Shown here one piece after another: positions 1-11,560 of a DNA stretch of 64,000 bases. Position numbers and translations under genes: made by a program. The notes under the pieces were generated by a model, which saw nothing but the letters and a program-made list of their open reading frames with translations, had not been told where the DNA came from and searched no databases. Numbering within the stretch: position 1 is the first letter of the stretch; each line of letters begins with the position of its first letter. The stretch comes from Anaeramoeba flamelloides (Eukaryota > Metamonada > Anaeramoebidae), in assembly GCA_027625915.1 (NCBI GenBank), contig JANTQA010000012.1:6346501-6410500 (forward strand). Reading direction: 5' to 3'.

Positions 1-137
1 TAAAAGTAAAAAAAAAGCTTTAAATTTTCAAAATAATTTTTTTACTTTTAATACCCATTCATACCCTTTAAACACATATAATTCATCTCTAACAACAAGT
101 ACCTTTTTGACTGGAAACCAGTTTATATTAAATTAAC
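1..137. mobile_element. MITE family D, copy cut by the window edge
   Basis: The stretch ends in a D-type terminus, TTTTTGACTGGAAACCAG followed by TTTATA, near 107-137. Its interior (ACCCATTC, CCCTTTAAACACAT) matches, in reverse complement, the left part of the better copy at 10.37 kb. The other end lies outside the window. No coding capacity is seen. Confidence 0.5.
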
Positions 138-178
138 AAAAAGTCCAATTATAATATAATATAAAATTAATAATTCCA

Positions 179-3100
179 TTAAAAGCAATTATCTCCAAAA
201 TAATTATGCCCACAAGCAAATTCTAAACTAGAGGAAGGGATAACTTCTTTAACAGTCAATATCAACTCATTTATTTTTTTAAATTTGAGTGATTTATTTG
301 AGATTTGAGAGATTTCAACCAATTGACGATAATTTAATTGCGAATGTAAAAATTTTTGAATTATCTGAGTATTTTCTTTGTATATCCCATTTGAAAAGAG
401 GTCAATATAAGGTTTAATTCCCTGTAAAAATTTTTTACGTGACTTTTTTTTGTTAAACCCAATAATTCTTTGGGTTGTTATCCCCTTTCTATTTTTTAAT
501 TGCAGTAGTACCAATTCTTTATACTCTTTCACCTTTTTCAATAGTATTTGAGAATAATGACTATTGGCCATTGACACGAGACGGATATCTTGCAAATTGA
601 CTTCTCTTTTGATGATTGAATTATTCAAAGGTTTATTTTGATCATTATTATTCTTTTGATTATTGCTATTATTTTCGTTATTATTATTATTATCGGTGCT
701 ATTGCCTGTATTTTGAATAGTTTGGCTTCGTAAAAATTGCTTTATTTTACTTTGCTTGGCGGTTTTGTTTATCGGAAGAAATAATAATTTGAAAGGTGTT
801 AATATTATTCGATAATAATGCAATGAATTTCGAGATTTACTCGGATTAGTTTTTGTTTTTAAAATTTTATTATCAAACATTATTTCTGTAATAAGATCTC
901 TTTTGATTTTTGTTACCCACAAAAGTACTTGGATAAAATGCTCTTTTTGCAAGGATTTTTTGTTTAACAGAAATCTGATATACAATATTCCTGTACCCAT
1001 TGCTCTTATTAAATATTCCGAAGGATCAATTCTGAAGGAAACCCAATTCAAAAATGAAATTGTTTTGAAAAAAATATTATGTATTTTTTTTGGTTTTTTC
1101 ACGACTAAAGATAAGCAGAGTTTTGAATTTTTCATTACACACTCGATTATTTGCCGAGTCGCTAGATTTTCAGGCTGTGTTTTATAATTAATCCTACAAA
1201 AGTTCATCAACACGTTGTTATATAATTTAAATAACTGATAATTCTCAGGAAATTTATATTTGGATCGTGAAAAAAAGCAATTAAATGAATTTTGGGATAT
1301 TAAACTAATCTTATAGATATACCAATAATTCTTTTCATTTAATTTTGTAATTGCTTTTTGCTTTTCTTCCTTTTCAAAGACTAAAACATTTAATTTTGGC
1401 TCACTTAATAATTCCATCCCAATGTTTGAACATAATCCAAAAATAATCCCTTTAATCCCATTGAGGGCTAAACTGTATATTTCTTTTTCCTGATCATTTT
1501 CTTTTTCAACATTATCATTATCATTATCATTATCATTATCATTATCATTATCATTATCATTATCATTATCATTATCATTGTCATTTTCATTATCATTGCC
1601 ATTGTCATTGCTTTGCATATTACCCAATAAAAATTCCATTTTTTTAACATCTTCAATATTTTTGTGCTTGATGTTATTCGCTAAAAATAATTTATTAAAC
1701 ATTGTTTCTAATAAAATTGTGAATTTTTTTAATAAATCTATTGATTTAAAGTAATTTAAATTTGATTTTAACATTTCAGAAAATTCCAAAAAAAAATCTG
1801 GCAATTCTTCAAAAGTTAAACATTTAATACAAGAAACAGAAGTATAAACAAAAGACAATAATAATGATATTGTTGGAAATTTTGTTAATAAATAACTTTC
1901 TAATTCAAATTTATTATTCCAAATTGTGAATTTTGAAAATAATTTATTTTCTTCATCGTCTTTATCTTGGTTTTGATCATATATTTCTATTTTTTTATTT
2001 TCTTGTTTTGTGTTTGTAATTTTTTCATTTGCATTAATTTTTTTTTTTTTATTATTATTATTGTTGTTGTTACCGATACTGCTGCTATTGTTACTTCCTT
2101 TTCTTTTATTAATTATTTCAATTGTTTCAAGTGTTTGATTTAAAATATTAAACGTTTTAATTATATAATTTTTTAATTCTGATTTTTGATTAAAATCATT
2201 ATTTTTAAAAACTGAAACCAAAATAGAAATTACAAAACTGGTAAAAATTTTGATTACAAACAAATTATCGATAATTTTTAAAAGATGTGTTGTTTTATGA
2301 TTGAAAATTTGTACTCTTTTCATAATATTTTGAAATCTTTGAATCATAAAGTCAATTAATAATTTAAAATAATTATAATCGATTTTTTCTTTAAATTTTG
2401 ACAAGGTAATTATAAAATGACCAACCCACTTAATTAATTTAAATTCAATTTTTGATTTTTTTTCTTCATTTGTCAGATTGATTGATTCTTGAAACAATCC
2501 AAAAATTTTGATTAATTTTTGTTTTTGCTTTTTAAATTCTTCGTTTTGTTCTTTTTTGTTCTTGTTTAATTGCTTTTGACTTTCAAAAAATTGGTACAAT
2601 TGAATTTTAGCACCAACCATCGATAACAAATTATTAGAAATTTTTGTATTTTCTCTTGGATTTAACTTCTCTTTTAACCAATTTTGGACTTTATTAAATG
2701 CGTTTTTGATAATTTCATTATTTAAAACACAATTGTTATTATCAAGCAAACAAATACAAAGAATTTTTAAATACTCTTTTTTATATTTGTAACGATTTAA
2801 AATTGCTCTTTGTTCTAATTTTTTAATGCACCATTCTGATTGCTTGATAAATATATTATTATTTCCTGGCTCAAATAATAACCAAAACCGATTTAACTGT
2901 ATTATTCTTATTTCGTATTGTTCTTGATTTTGATCCTTGCCTTTTGCTTGCATAATTCCTTTGTTTTTTTCTTTTTCTTCTTCTTCTTTATCTTTTTCTC
3001 CTTTGCATGCTTTTAATTTTTTTTTTTCTTGTGTGCTGTTGTTGATTTTTGAATGATGTATACAGTCTCGAGTATAAATGCAAGTTAAAGTTCGATAAGC

Positions 3101-3358
3101 TAATAACTTTTTTTGGAAGAATTGCATACGTTCGTTGTGTAATTGGGTTTTTGAAGAAGGAACCAAGACTTTACATGAAAGCTGATCTAATTCGATTTTG
3201 GTTTTAAAATATAATTTATGAATTTTTGTTTTGAATCCAAAATCATCTTCACTTTCAGATCTCGATGCTAGTGCTCTCTTACAAAAATCTAAAACAGAAA
3301 AGCATGGTACTTTTTGACAATAAAATTTGTATTCCTTTTGAAGTGTTTCAAAATTCAT
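179..3358 (-). CDS. Unrecognised large helical protein, about 1059 aa
   Basis: I do not recognise this protein. It is one uninterrupted reading frame from the ATG at 3358 (protein start MNFETLQKEYK) to a TAA at 179-181. The frame stays open for six codons upstream, but they contain no ATG. The sequence is Leu, Ile, Phe and Lys rich, with many predicted-helix segments and no signal peptide or clear membrane span, so an alpha-helical repeat scaffold is likely but unproven. Low-complexity inserts interrupt it: a Lys/Glu run near residue 125, an Asn run near 440, an (Asp-Asn)n array coded by ATTATC repeats at about 1504-1600, and a second Asn run near 900. The last residues are Cys- and His-containing (FACGHNYFGDNCF). 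The next gene upstream is more than 4 kb away. Further exons are possible. Clean codon use over 3 kb makes it a real gene. Confidence 0.75.
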   Translation of the reverse strand: MNFETLQKEYKFYCQKVPCFSVLDFCKRALASRSESEDDFGFKTKIHKLYFKTKIELDQLSCKVLVPSSKTQLHNERMQFFQKKLLAYRTLTCIYTRDCIHHSKINNSTQEKKKLKACKGEKDKEEEEKEKNKGIMQAKGKDQNQEQYEIRIIQLNRFWLLFEPGNNNIFIKQSEWCIKKLEQRAILNRYKYKKEYLKILCICLLDNNNCVLNNEIIKNAFNKVQNWLKEKLNPRENTKISNNLLSMVGAKIQLYQFFESQKQLNKNKKEQNEEFKKQKQKLIKIFGLFQESINLTNEEKKSKIEFKLIKWVGHFIITLSKFKEKIDYNYFKLLIDFMIQRFQNIMKRVQIFNHKTTHLLKIIDNLFVIKIFTSFVISILVSVFKNNDFNQKSELKNYIIKTFNILNQTLETIEIINKRKGSNNSSSIGNNNNNNNKKKKINANEKITNTKQENKKIEIYDQNQDKDDEENKLFSKFTIWNNKFELESYLLTKFPTISLLLSFVYTSVSCIKCLTFEELPDFFLEFSEMLKSNLNYFKSIDLLKKFTILLETMFNKLFLANNIKHKNIEDVKKMEFLLGNMQSNDNGNDNENDNDNDNDNDNDNDNDNDNDNDNDNVEKENDQEKEIYSLALNGIKGIIFGLCSNIGMELLSEPKLNVLVFEKEEKQKAITKLNEKNYWYIYKISLISQNSFNCFFSRSKYKFPENYQLFKLYNNVLMNFCRINYKTQPENLATRQIIECVMKNSKLCLSLVVKKPKKIHNIFFKTISFLNWVSFRIDPSEYLIRAMGTGILYIRFLLNKKSLQKEHFIQVLLWVTKIKRDLITEIMFDNKILKTKTNPSKSRNSLHYYRIILTPFKLLFLPINKTAKQSKIKQFLRSQTIQNTGNSTDNNNNNENNSNNQKNNNDQNKPLNNSIIKREVNLQDIRLVSMANSHYSQILLKKVKEYKELVLLQLKNRKGITTQRIIGFNKKKSRKKFLQGIKPYIDLFSNGIYKENTQIIQKFLHSQLNYRQLVEISQISNKSLKFKKINELILTVKEVIPSSSLEFACGHNYFGDNCF

Positions 3359-3831
3359 TAATTTTAAAGACAACAAAAAGGTTTATTGGTAAAAAGAGGA
3401 AAAATGAAAAAAAAGCTCAATGCCAAAGTAAAAATATAAAAGTATGATAGAAATATTTTTGAACTCATAATACATCTTTTTTACTGAAATTATGTTTAAA
3501 CTGGCAAGTTTTAAAAAGATCATAATCAAATAACTTTCAATTAAGAAGTTTTATCAATTCAAAGTTATAAAAAGGTTCCTTTTTTATAGGCTTTTGAAAA
3601 ACAGTTTCTGGTGTTGAAATTAACCAAATAAAGTTAAAGATGGGGGAAACTAAGGAATTTGTGGTATGAAATATAATCCAAACTATTACTGGTATTTAAA
3701 ATTTTTGTGAGGAAATTTCAGTAGGTTTTCTTAATTTTAAATTCTTCAAATCAAGGATTCTTATCTCACCCAACGTAGATCAAAAAAAAGAAACCAATTC
3801 CTAAATAGATTTCACAAAAATTGTGGTAAAG

Positions 3832-4325
3832 TAGTGAAAAAAATACCTAGACATGAAAATAATCCCAGACATGATTTTTAATTGTGAATATTAGTAAAAT
3901 TGTTGTGAAATTCTTTTATAAAGAACAAATCATCCTTTTTTGTTGAATCAAACTTTTTAAATTATAGCCCCCCCACTATTAAAATGATGATTAATTAAAT
4001 TACACTTGTATAAAATACTATTCAATCAATCAAAAAACAAGAATAAAAAATATCATTTTACAAACCCATAGCAAACCTCTATAAAACTGGATTGTTTTTC
4101 AAAAAAAGGAGATCTACTTAGGCTACCAAACAATTACTTGGGTATTCTAGATACACCCTCCTTTAATGAACTTTGGGTAGGTTTATTACTTGGTCTAATA
4201 AAAAAAATGGTTATTTATAATAAGGATTTGATTGAAAATAAAAGAATTTACACAAAAATTTTCCTAATATTTACAATTAAAAATATTGTCAGGGATTATT
4301 TTCATTCCCCGTAGTTTTTTCACTA
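3832..4325. mobile_element. MITE family F, about 490 bp
   Basis: Two arms of about 75 bp face each other. The left arm starts TA-GTGAAAAAAATAC and contains GAAAATAATCCC; the right arm ends GTAGTTTTTTCAC-TA and contains GGGATTATTTTC. By eye about four fifths of positions match. TA on both sides is consistent with a TA target duplication, as in Tc1/mariner-type elements. The interior has no long reading frame. Only one copy is seen in the window. Confidence 0.7.
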
Positions 4326-4909
4326 CTATATAATAATTTTTAAACTATTATGAAAAAAAAAAAAGGAAAGTGAGTTAAAAAATTTTTTGGATTTATTCGA
4401 TATTATGAGTAATATTTGACTTTTTATATCAAATTGACGAATATGTGACTAGTTAATCTTATTACCACATGGCAAATTATCGCCAATCTGAGTTATTTTA
4501 CTAGTAATATGAGATATTTCTGATAATATTAAAAACTCACAATAATGGACACATTAATGATAATCAAAAAAAAAGTTGTATTAAATTGGAAATAAAATTC
4601 ACTTAAATTATGTTAAAAACACGAACTTAAAAAACAAATAAATATTAAAAAAATATGAAAAAAAAATGTCTCTGATACTTTGGTTTTTTAGATTTTTTGT
4701 TATAGATTCAAATTAGATCTTAAATTTTTGATTTGAAAAAGAATTTTTTTCTGGAATTAGTGTAAAATTCTCAAAAAAGATTTGTATTGGTGATAAAATC
4801 AAAAATTAGTGATGTTCAGATATTTTAGACCATCTCTGGATTTATTTAACTCAATTGTTAACACCTTGGGGAAATATATTGAAGATTCATATAAAATAAA
4901 TTCAAACTA

Positions 4910-5134
4910 CATTCAATTTAGTTTCAAATAGATATAGCAATTATCACTTTGAAGACAAAATTTCAACCAAATTTTGGCACAAAAAATTTTCAAATTAAGG
5001 CACATTTTTTGAAATTTTTTTTTACACAATTCTTTTACTAGATATCGAATTTGATTTTTGTTCTCTAATTTAAATTTTTTTTTTTATATCTTAAATATAT
5101 TTCAAAGTTTGTGTCCTAAAAGTGAAACTGACTG
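4910..5134. mobile_element. MITE family A, old copy
   Basis: A TA precedes CATTCAATTTAGTTTC and a TA follows GTGAAACTGACTG, so the ends fit family A (consensus ends CAGTCAGTTTC and GAAACTGACTG). The interior keeps GGCACAAAAAATTTTC and AATTAAGGCACA but is diverged and somewhat longer than the typical 196 bp. Confidence 0.6.
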
Positions 5135-7649
5135 TATTGGGAAAAATTAAAAAAAAAGTTAATGATCTAAAAAATTTGATGAATTTCTCAAAAACAACAC
5201 AAAAAAAAACAAGAAAAAAAACTATTATTTTAACTTTTAATATTATTGTTGATTAAGATTTAATTTTCAAGTTATTTTGTACAACCTTCTTATACTTATT
5301 GAATATTTTAAAATGAAGCGGATAGTTAAACCAATGAGAGAATTTCGACTTTCTTCAGCTATCAAGGTAAATTTCGATTTTGGAGGAGAGGAAATGTTTT
5401 TCACAAAATGACAACTTTACAAAAAAAGATCTAAATGTATAATTTGATGAATATATCTTGCCTTGTGGTTATTTTTTAGTATAAAAAAATGTTTTTATTC
5501 CTAAACGTAACATCCAGAGACAATAAAATTTGGATACTCTTTAAGGACTAGTAAACTAAAAAAAATCTTCAAGTAAATTTAATAGTAAAGTAAAAAAAAA
5601 ATTTATCAAAGCTTGAAATTGAAAAATAAAGTCAAAATTTGATTACTAAAAGAGAAAACTTACTTTTAACGCTATTTTCAGAAAAGAATTATTGTTTTTA
5701 AAAGTTTGATCTCATTTTTTTTATTTTTTGAAAAGTTCAAAATTTAACATATTTCTGAAATTATTTTAAAAAAAAATTTTTTCTTTGAAGAGGAAAGAAA
5801 TCTTATTATTTTCGAAGGAAGCTGTACCAAAATACCCTTTAAAAATAAAGCCACCAAGTTCTAAGATAACAATATAAAAAAATATACTTAATTATAAAGA
5901 AATTACAATAATTATTTTAAATTTGAAAAAAAAATAAGTTTTTAATTCAAAGAACAGTTCAAATCAATTTTTTCATTTTATTGAAATAAATAAATACACG
6001 AAAAAAAACCAAACAATTAATTTAATAATTCTCTTAACAAAATTAAATTTAATAATAAATGCCCCAATTTTTTTTATATTTTTTTATTTTACTTTTTTTT
6101 ATTTTATTTTTAGAAGAAAAACAAATACTTCCCAAGTTTAGAACTGAATACCAAAATAGAAATTTTGATATATGAATAGATAACTTCAATTTATCAAAAT
6201 ATTAATTTTCAAAATTTGATTTTTAAAGGGTTACAATTATTTTGAAATGGAGTTTACTTTTGTAAAACCTGGATAACTCAACTTATAATCTAAAGAAATA
6301 CTTTTTTATTTTGATTTTATTAATCAATAATTAATAATTCAATCTCAACCTTTTTAGTGAGTTATTAAAAACAACCCAAAGAAAAAATGTATCAAAGAAC
6401 TTTATAATTATAATTTTATTTTTGAAAAATTGTCCAACAAATTAAAAACATTCAAATTAATAATTCTAATAATAAAAAAAATAATAGATATTTTCAAATA
6501 ACTGATTATAGTACAAAAAATTCCTTGTTTATACTCTGAATATTTTAAAAAGAATATTTTTTCATCTTTAAAATTTCAAGAAATTTCATAAATATTTGTG
6601 AATAAAAGAGATAATCAATTTTTTGAGATCTTCAAGGATACAATATTTGATTTATTTTTCATGTATTTTTAAAATAAGGTTAAAATTTCAAGGTTATTTA
6701 TTTGTTCAACAAACTCTCATAAATTACTAAAAGTGAGATTTCAGAAAATATAAAAAATCTTTGGGTAAATTTTTCTTTTTTTAAATTGATCCAAAAATCC
6801 AAATAAAAAGGAATGAGATCTTTTTTAACTGAAAATTTCAATGGGAAAAAAATCAACTCTTTTTAAAAATGATAACTCATCTCTCGGTAGTTGATAAATG
6901 AAGTTTCATATCAGGTTTAATTGTATCCTTGTGTAAATATTTACTCTATTGCCTTTGGGAAAAAAAAATAAATAAGAGTTACTGGAACTTAAGGTGAAAA
7001 AACAACCATTTTGATGAATAATAAAAGTCTTTATTTCTGATTTCTTGAATAAAAAAGAAAACTAGAATAATTGTTCTTAAAAAGTAATAATAAGTTTTAG
7101 TATTCATACATACTTTTAAAACTGTTTTCAAATATGACCACGTTTTCTGGAATTTTCTAAAAAATAAACAAATTTTTTGGCATAGTTAACTTTTTTTGGT
7201 CAGTAATTCAAACAATTAAATTTTATTTGTGGAATTCGCAAGATTAAAAATAAACAGAAAAGCGAACATAGATTTTAAAGTTATTCGAAAAATTTAATGA
7301 AAGTCATTGTTTCTCAAAAAAATAATTGATGAAAAAAGATAAAAAAAATTTAAACACAAGAAAACCTTTGCTTTTTTTTTCGGTGTTGTTTGGGTTATAT
7401 TACGAGAACAAATTGAAGTAATATTTTTTTAATAAATAAACTTTTTTTTTACTTTTATAAGGAAATTAGTTGTGATGAACAACAATTTTTGTTCTTCCTC
7501 AAAAGGAAAAAAAGGAAAAACAAAAGAGAAAAAAAAAGGAAAAAAAAGTAAATCAAACCAAAAAAAGAAAAAAGCAAAAAGAAAACATTTCTGATAAAAA
7601 AGAAGTCCAACCTTATTTTTGAATAAAGAATAATTTTTCTTGGGTGTTT

Positions 7650-8135
7650 TTATTTGAGTGTTCGAGTTAATTTGTAGGCATCTTTTACGTCAATATTTTT
7701 ATAATAGTCCTTCACAGTTTCTGTTATTTGAAAGCCAAATTTTTTATAAAATTCGATCGCAAGATCGTTTGAAACTTGGACATGAAGGTACACTTCCTTA
7801 ATTTCTTCGTCTTCACGACAATATGTTAAAACTTTTCTTAATAATTCAGAGCCAATACCTTCTCGGCGGTAGCTCTCGAGCACGGAAAAAGTTAGGATGT
7901 AGCATCGATAAATGCCGAGATCATTTCGGTTGGTTGGCCTTTCCTTACGATAGCTAATTGCACCAACGACGACATCTTTACAATAAAAGGCTACATTTGT
8001 ATGGTAGTCGTGGTCAAGAAGGGTGTTATGATAAAATTGATTTGAGTATCTTGCTGGAAGGACAGCCGAATTTAAAAGTTTTAATTGTTTGATATTTTTT
8101 TCGTTCAATTCTCCATAAGTTACATAATTTGACAT
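7650..8135 (-). CDS. NAA50: N-alpha-acetyltransferase 50 (NAA50/San)
   Basis: This 161-residue GNAT protein is the size of NAA50, the NatE catalytic subunit that acetylates the N-termini of nascent Met-hydrophobic proteins, usually on the ribosome with NAA15/NAA10; in animals it also supports sister-chromatid cohesion. The acetyl-CoA loop is RREGIG at residues 90-95. Known NAA50 landmarks are in place: LPARY at 26-30 (substrate loop, FPVSY in human), Tyr79 in YRCYIL, His118 in YLHVQVSN, and the YY pair at 144-145. The FYKKFGF motif at 129-135 is typical of the family. The start ATG at 8135 fits the family start and lies 2 nt after a splice-acceptor-like TTTCAG, so a 5'UTR intron may end there. 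The short acidic tail of animal NAA50 is absent. Confidence 0.93.
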   Translation of the reverse strand: MSNYVTYGELNEKNIKQLKLLNSAVLPARYSNQFYHNTLLDHDYHTNVAFYCKDVVVGAISYRKERPTNRNDLGIYRCYILTFSVLESYRREGIGSELLRKVLTYCREDEEIKEVYLHVQVSNDLAIEFYKKFGFQITETVKDYYKNIDVKDAYKLTRTLK

Positions 8136-9425
8136 TGCTGAAATGATCTTTTATTTGAATAAATTGAAATGAAAATTTCGTTTGAAAAAAGATAAGTTGC
8201 TGTGTGAGTTGAAAAAATTGTTCTTTTAGTATCAAGGATTTATTCCTTAGATTTTTTTGTTGAAGAAAAACAAGAAAACTAATGTAAAAAAATGATCATT
8301 ATTTCTAAAAAAAAAAAAAGTATTATAGTGGTTATACACTTCTCTCAAAGCCCCAGGTTATGACCAAACAAATAGTTTTTGTATTATAGAAGATGTAAAT
8401 TTCTGATATTTATCAATTAGCATACAAAAAAATTTTTTTCAATTTACTAAATAATTATAATTTTACAATTATGAATAAAAAAAACCCAAATTTTAACAAA
8501 ACTGTAAATCAAACTACTATAAATTTTAATTGAATTTAACTTTTCTATTCAAAAAATATCTTAGTTTCAGTTATAACCAAGTACAAGTTGGAAAAATTGT
8601 ATCTTCAAGTTCATATTTAAACTTTATTAAATTTTTTCAAAATATCATTTCTAATTGATTTTGGGGGGACTTTAGGTTTTTTGAACATAAATATTTTCTT
8701 TCAAATCAAACATACAGTACTATTATTTTATAAACCAAAATCTAATTATTTAAATAAGGTATAAAAAAAAAAATATTATTTTTATTTTCTCTGGAACTGC
8801 CCAGCCTATGAAAATAATCGTAAAATGTGGATTTCTGAATTAGAAAAAAATAATTTTTCACTTATTTTAAATAATTATAATATTTTTAATATTATTAAAA
8901 AACAAGATTCAATATCTTTATTAGCTCTAGTAGATAATAAAACTATGTTTGAATCTTTTATACAATTTCTAAATTCAAGTTTAACAATTCGGGCAAACAA
9001 GAGGGGCAAATAACCCCCCCTTAAATTCCAATAAAAAAAAATATTTTTTTTAGGTACAATTCTTTGATTCTGTTGTTTTCAATTTAATTTATAAAAAAGT
9101 TTAGTTCAGAATCCATTTTTAATCAATCACAGAACTTCAACTTTGTAAAAAGTACTTTACAAAGAATGTTTTGGAAGATCATCTACTTTTATATAGTTGT
9201 TTTTTTACACTAAAAAAAATAGAGTACTTTAATCAAAACTTTGTAAAATAATTGGAAAAATGAACTATGAAGTCAAAATTTTCTAACATTTATTTGAATT
9301 TCTCAGTATAAGGTACATACTTTTTTTTTCTTTTGGTAATTGTTTTTGTCGAAAAAAAAAGAAAGATCGAGTGTTAATTCTTGGCTAATTTAATTTAATT
9401 TGTTAATCGAACATGGCTTTTAATT
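8136..9425. other. Spacer with one LINE scrap
   Basis: AT-rich spacer upstream of NAA50. Apart from the LINE-like fragment at 8771-9013 I see no supported gene. A sequence at 8335-8365 (GTTATACACTTCTCTC) resembles the ends of the terminal inverted repeat elements but has no clear partner. Confidence 0.5.
8771..9013 (+). mobile_element. LINE reverse-transcriptase C-terminal fragment
   Basis: The plus-strand frame reads YYFYFLWNCPAYENNRKMW, then about 50 more residues to a TAA at 9011-9013. A short hydrophobic run followed by W-x-C-P-x-Y and a basic patch is the usual C-terminal signature of non-LTR retrotransposon polymerase ORFs (compare the H-F-L-x-x-C-P-x-Y motif). No polymerase core is seen upstream, so this is a 5'-truncated or decayed remnant. 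It could instead be a chance open stretch; the motif is the only support. Confidence 0.45.
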
Positions 9426-9566
9426 TTAGGACTGTTTTTTAAGTTGTTGCCATTTATTTATTTTTTTTTTTGATCTAGATTTAGCTTTAAAGTTTTGGTT
9501 TTTTTTAGCATTTGCTTTTTTGTTTTTATTTTCAAGTTGCCCATACTTTTGTGTTTCAGTTTTTCA
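9426..9566 (-). pseudogene. Basic exon-like C-terminus, possibly SMNDC1/SPF30-like
   Basis: On the minus strand a frame ends in a TAA at 9426-9428 and reads about 45 residues: KYGQLENKNKKANAK, then NFKAKSRSKKK, then INKWQQLKKQS. A Lys-rich linker followed by KWQQ resembles the tail of the splicing factor SPF30/SMNDC1 (KWQQFNNR in human). No Tudor domain was found in the neighbouring 2 kb, and just upstream another frame (GEEELQRKN) is open instead. This is either the last exon of an undetected gene or a decayed copy. Confidence 0.3.
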
Positions 9567-9849
9567 GTATTGACAAGTAATATCATAATATTTTTCCTTT
9601 GTAACTCTTCTTCCCCAATAAAAATAAAATTCGGCCAGTGGAAAAATGAAAAAAAATGAAAAAAAATCTTATTTAATCAATTCTAGAAGAAATACCAAAT
9701 CAAAACCTTTCACTAATTGAAATGTTAACAATTGTTTATAAATTACGATACAAATAATAACAAAAAAAAATAAAAATAACAAAGTATCAACCTAAAAAAG
9801 AAAAAATGTTTTCAAAGTTCAGAAGGGAAGGCTTATTGTTAAAAACCAC

Positions 9850-9853
<4 letters not shown>

Positions 9854-9882
<29 letters not shown>
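9854..9882. repeat. Poly-T tract of 29 nt
   Basis: An uninterrupted run of T, followed by GGGGTGGTGGTG. Read on the minus strand it is a poly-A tract after an open segment ending in Pro-rich residues. A retrotransposed tail is possible but nothing upstream supports it. Confidence 0.8.
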
Positions 9883-10373
9883 GGGGTGGTGGTGAAGTAC
9901 TAAATCCGCACCTTATAATTGGAATAATATTTTCTAGATAGTCATCAGAAGAATTATTTACTCAATTTTGTTTTCGATTAAAAATTTTAATATAAGACAA
10001 AAAAAATGAATTTGTGCATTACCTGAAATTTTACAACAAGTATTGATCAATCAAACATTTGATAATATATAATAATTTTAAGTATTTTTTGTAATTTAAA
10101 AGGTCTTGAATTTGATCTTGGTATCAATCATCGATAAAAATGCTAATTGAAAATCATGAAAACTATTATTTCTTTTAAAAAAATGATGTGAAAACAAAAA
10201 CGGAAAAGACAAAAAATGAAAAATATTTTACAAATCAAAATTAAAGTGTAGGGCTTTTATTCTTTTCAGAGTTCGAAACATGTCCAAACTTTTTGAATTT
10301 TTGTTTGTATTCAGACAATAATTGGATCTCAAATATAAAAAATTGAACTTTAGGACTGTTTATACTCTTCTTA

Positions 10374-10927
10374 ACTCAACCATTTTCCAGTCAAAGGGGC
10401 CCAATTATGGTGGGTGAATTTTTATGTTTAAAGGGTTTTGAATGGATATCTGAAAAAAAAAATTATTTTGGAAATTTTCAAAATTGAAATCATTTTTTCA
10501 TATTTTTACACATTACTTTTCTTGAAATTTTTTTTTTAAAACCTAATTCATTTGTAACTTTTTTTTAATTGCAAGATCGATGGTCACTTGTAAAAATGTG
10601 TTATTCTAAGGTTATCGATAAAGTAATAATGATTGTAGAGAAATCATTTTGATTTTTTTTGAAATTTTATTTGATCTTTAATGTAGATCAATAAGAACAT
10701 CGTTGTTTTTCTCAATAGGATTTACTAAGAATTTAGGTTTTTCGATTTTTTTGAAAATCTATTGATTTATTAATTTAATTTCGGGCAGATTTCAATTATT
10801 CTTTGATGTTGTTTTATACTATTTATTTCTTATTTGTTCTTCAAATGTCATTTGTAAAAAATTTTTGATATTTGAAAGAATTGTTTTTTTTTTTTGGATA
10901 CCTCCTTTTGACTGAAACAACTTTTAG
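10374..10927. mobile_element. MITE family D, about 550 bp
   Basis: The left end reads CCATTTTCCAGTCAAAGGGG and the right end CTTTTGACTGAAACAACTTT, which are inverted repeats of each other. Long interior blocks match the copy at 46.35 kb (for example GCAAGATCGATGGTCACTTG and TTGTTTTTCTCAATAGG), which proves the family. There is no transposase frame. Confidence 0.75.
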
Positions 10928-11560
10928 ATAAAGTAAAAAATGGAAAGGTAAAATCTTGATTGAACCAATACATCAATTATTAATCTGAAATAAGTTTAAA
11001 AAAAACCATATCAAATAATATCCCTTATTTGTCCGAGAAATTCTTTTAAAAACTTTAAATTTTCTTATCAAAATAAAAAGTAAAAATATTTTTACTTCTA
11101 TTCGAAAAAAAACCTCTGTTGTCAAATTCCATAATTTCTTTAGAAATTTAAAATTATTAACAATTTTTATTTTGATAAGAAATATTTTTGTTTCAATCAC
11201 AATTACAAATCTCAATTTTCTACATGTTTGCTTGTTTCTTTAAACATTTTTTTTTTAAATTGAATTATGTTATTAAAAAAAAAAGAATAATATTTATATA
11301 TATATATATAAAAATAGAATAAAGAAAAGAAAAATTAAACAAAAAAGATGCTTGATAATCAAAAAACCGAGATAAATATTTATTTGTATCTTTTTTTAAT
11401 ATCTATAAAGCGTAACAATTTAAATATTTATATATTATTATTTGTTTTTTTACTTTTTGGATAAGATAAGAATGTTTTGTATTGAGGAATAATCTAAATC
11501 TAATAAGGTTTGTTGGTTTGTTTTTTTAAAAAATAAAAAAAATAAACACAAATTAACTAA
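10928..11560. other. Spacer with a small foldback
   Basis: No gene is seen. CTTATCAAAATAAAAA near 11062 is mirrored by TTTTTATTTTGATAAG near 11168, giving a hairpin of about 120 bp. A short (TA)n run lies at 11296-11310. The 3' flank of eS1 probably ends here in the T-rich stretch just after its stop codon. Confidence 0.45.

Larger units (their letters stand above)
3359..7649. other. Gene-poor spacer of 4.3 kb
   Basis: No supported gene is seen between the large unknown gene and NAA50. The spacer holds one family F inverted-repeat element (3.83-4.33 kb), one old family A element (4.91-5.13 kb) and long A/T homopolymer runs. A short open segment at 5313-5366 ends in a donor-like GTAAAT but could not be linked to other exons. 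Confidence 0.6.

Noticed and set aside
1504-1600. ATTATC tandem array considered as a CRISPR or satellite
   Set aside because: Six-base unit without spacers; it encodes an Asp-Asn run in frame with the surrounding protein.
5313-5366. Short exon-like segment MKRIVKPMREFRLSSAIK followed by GTAAAT
   Set aside because: Only 18 codons, and no acceptor and following exon with protein-like content could be found downstream on the plus strand.
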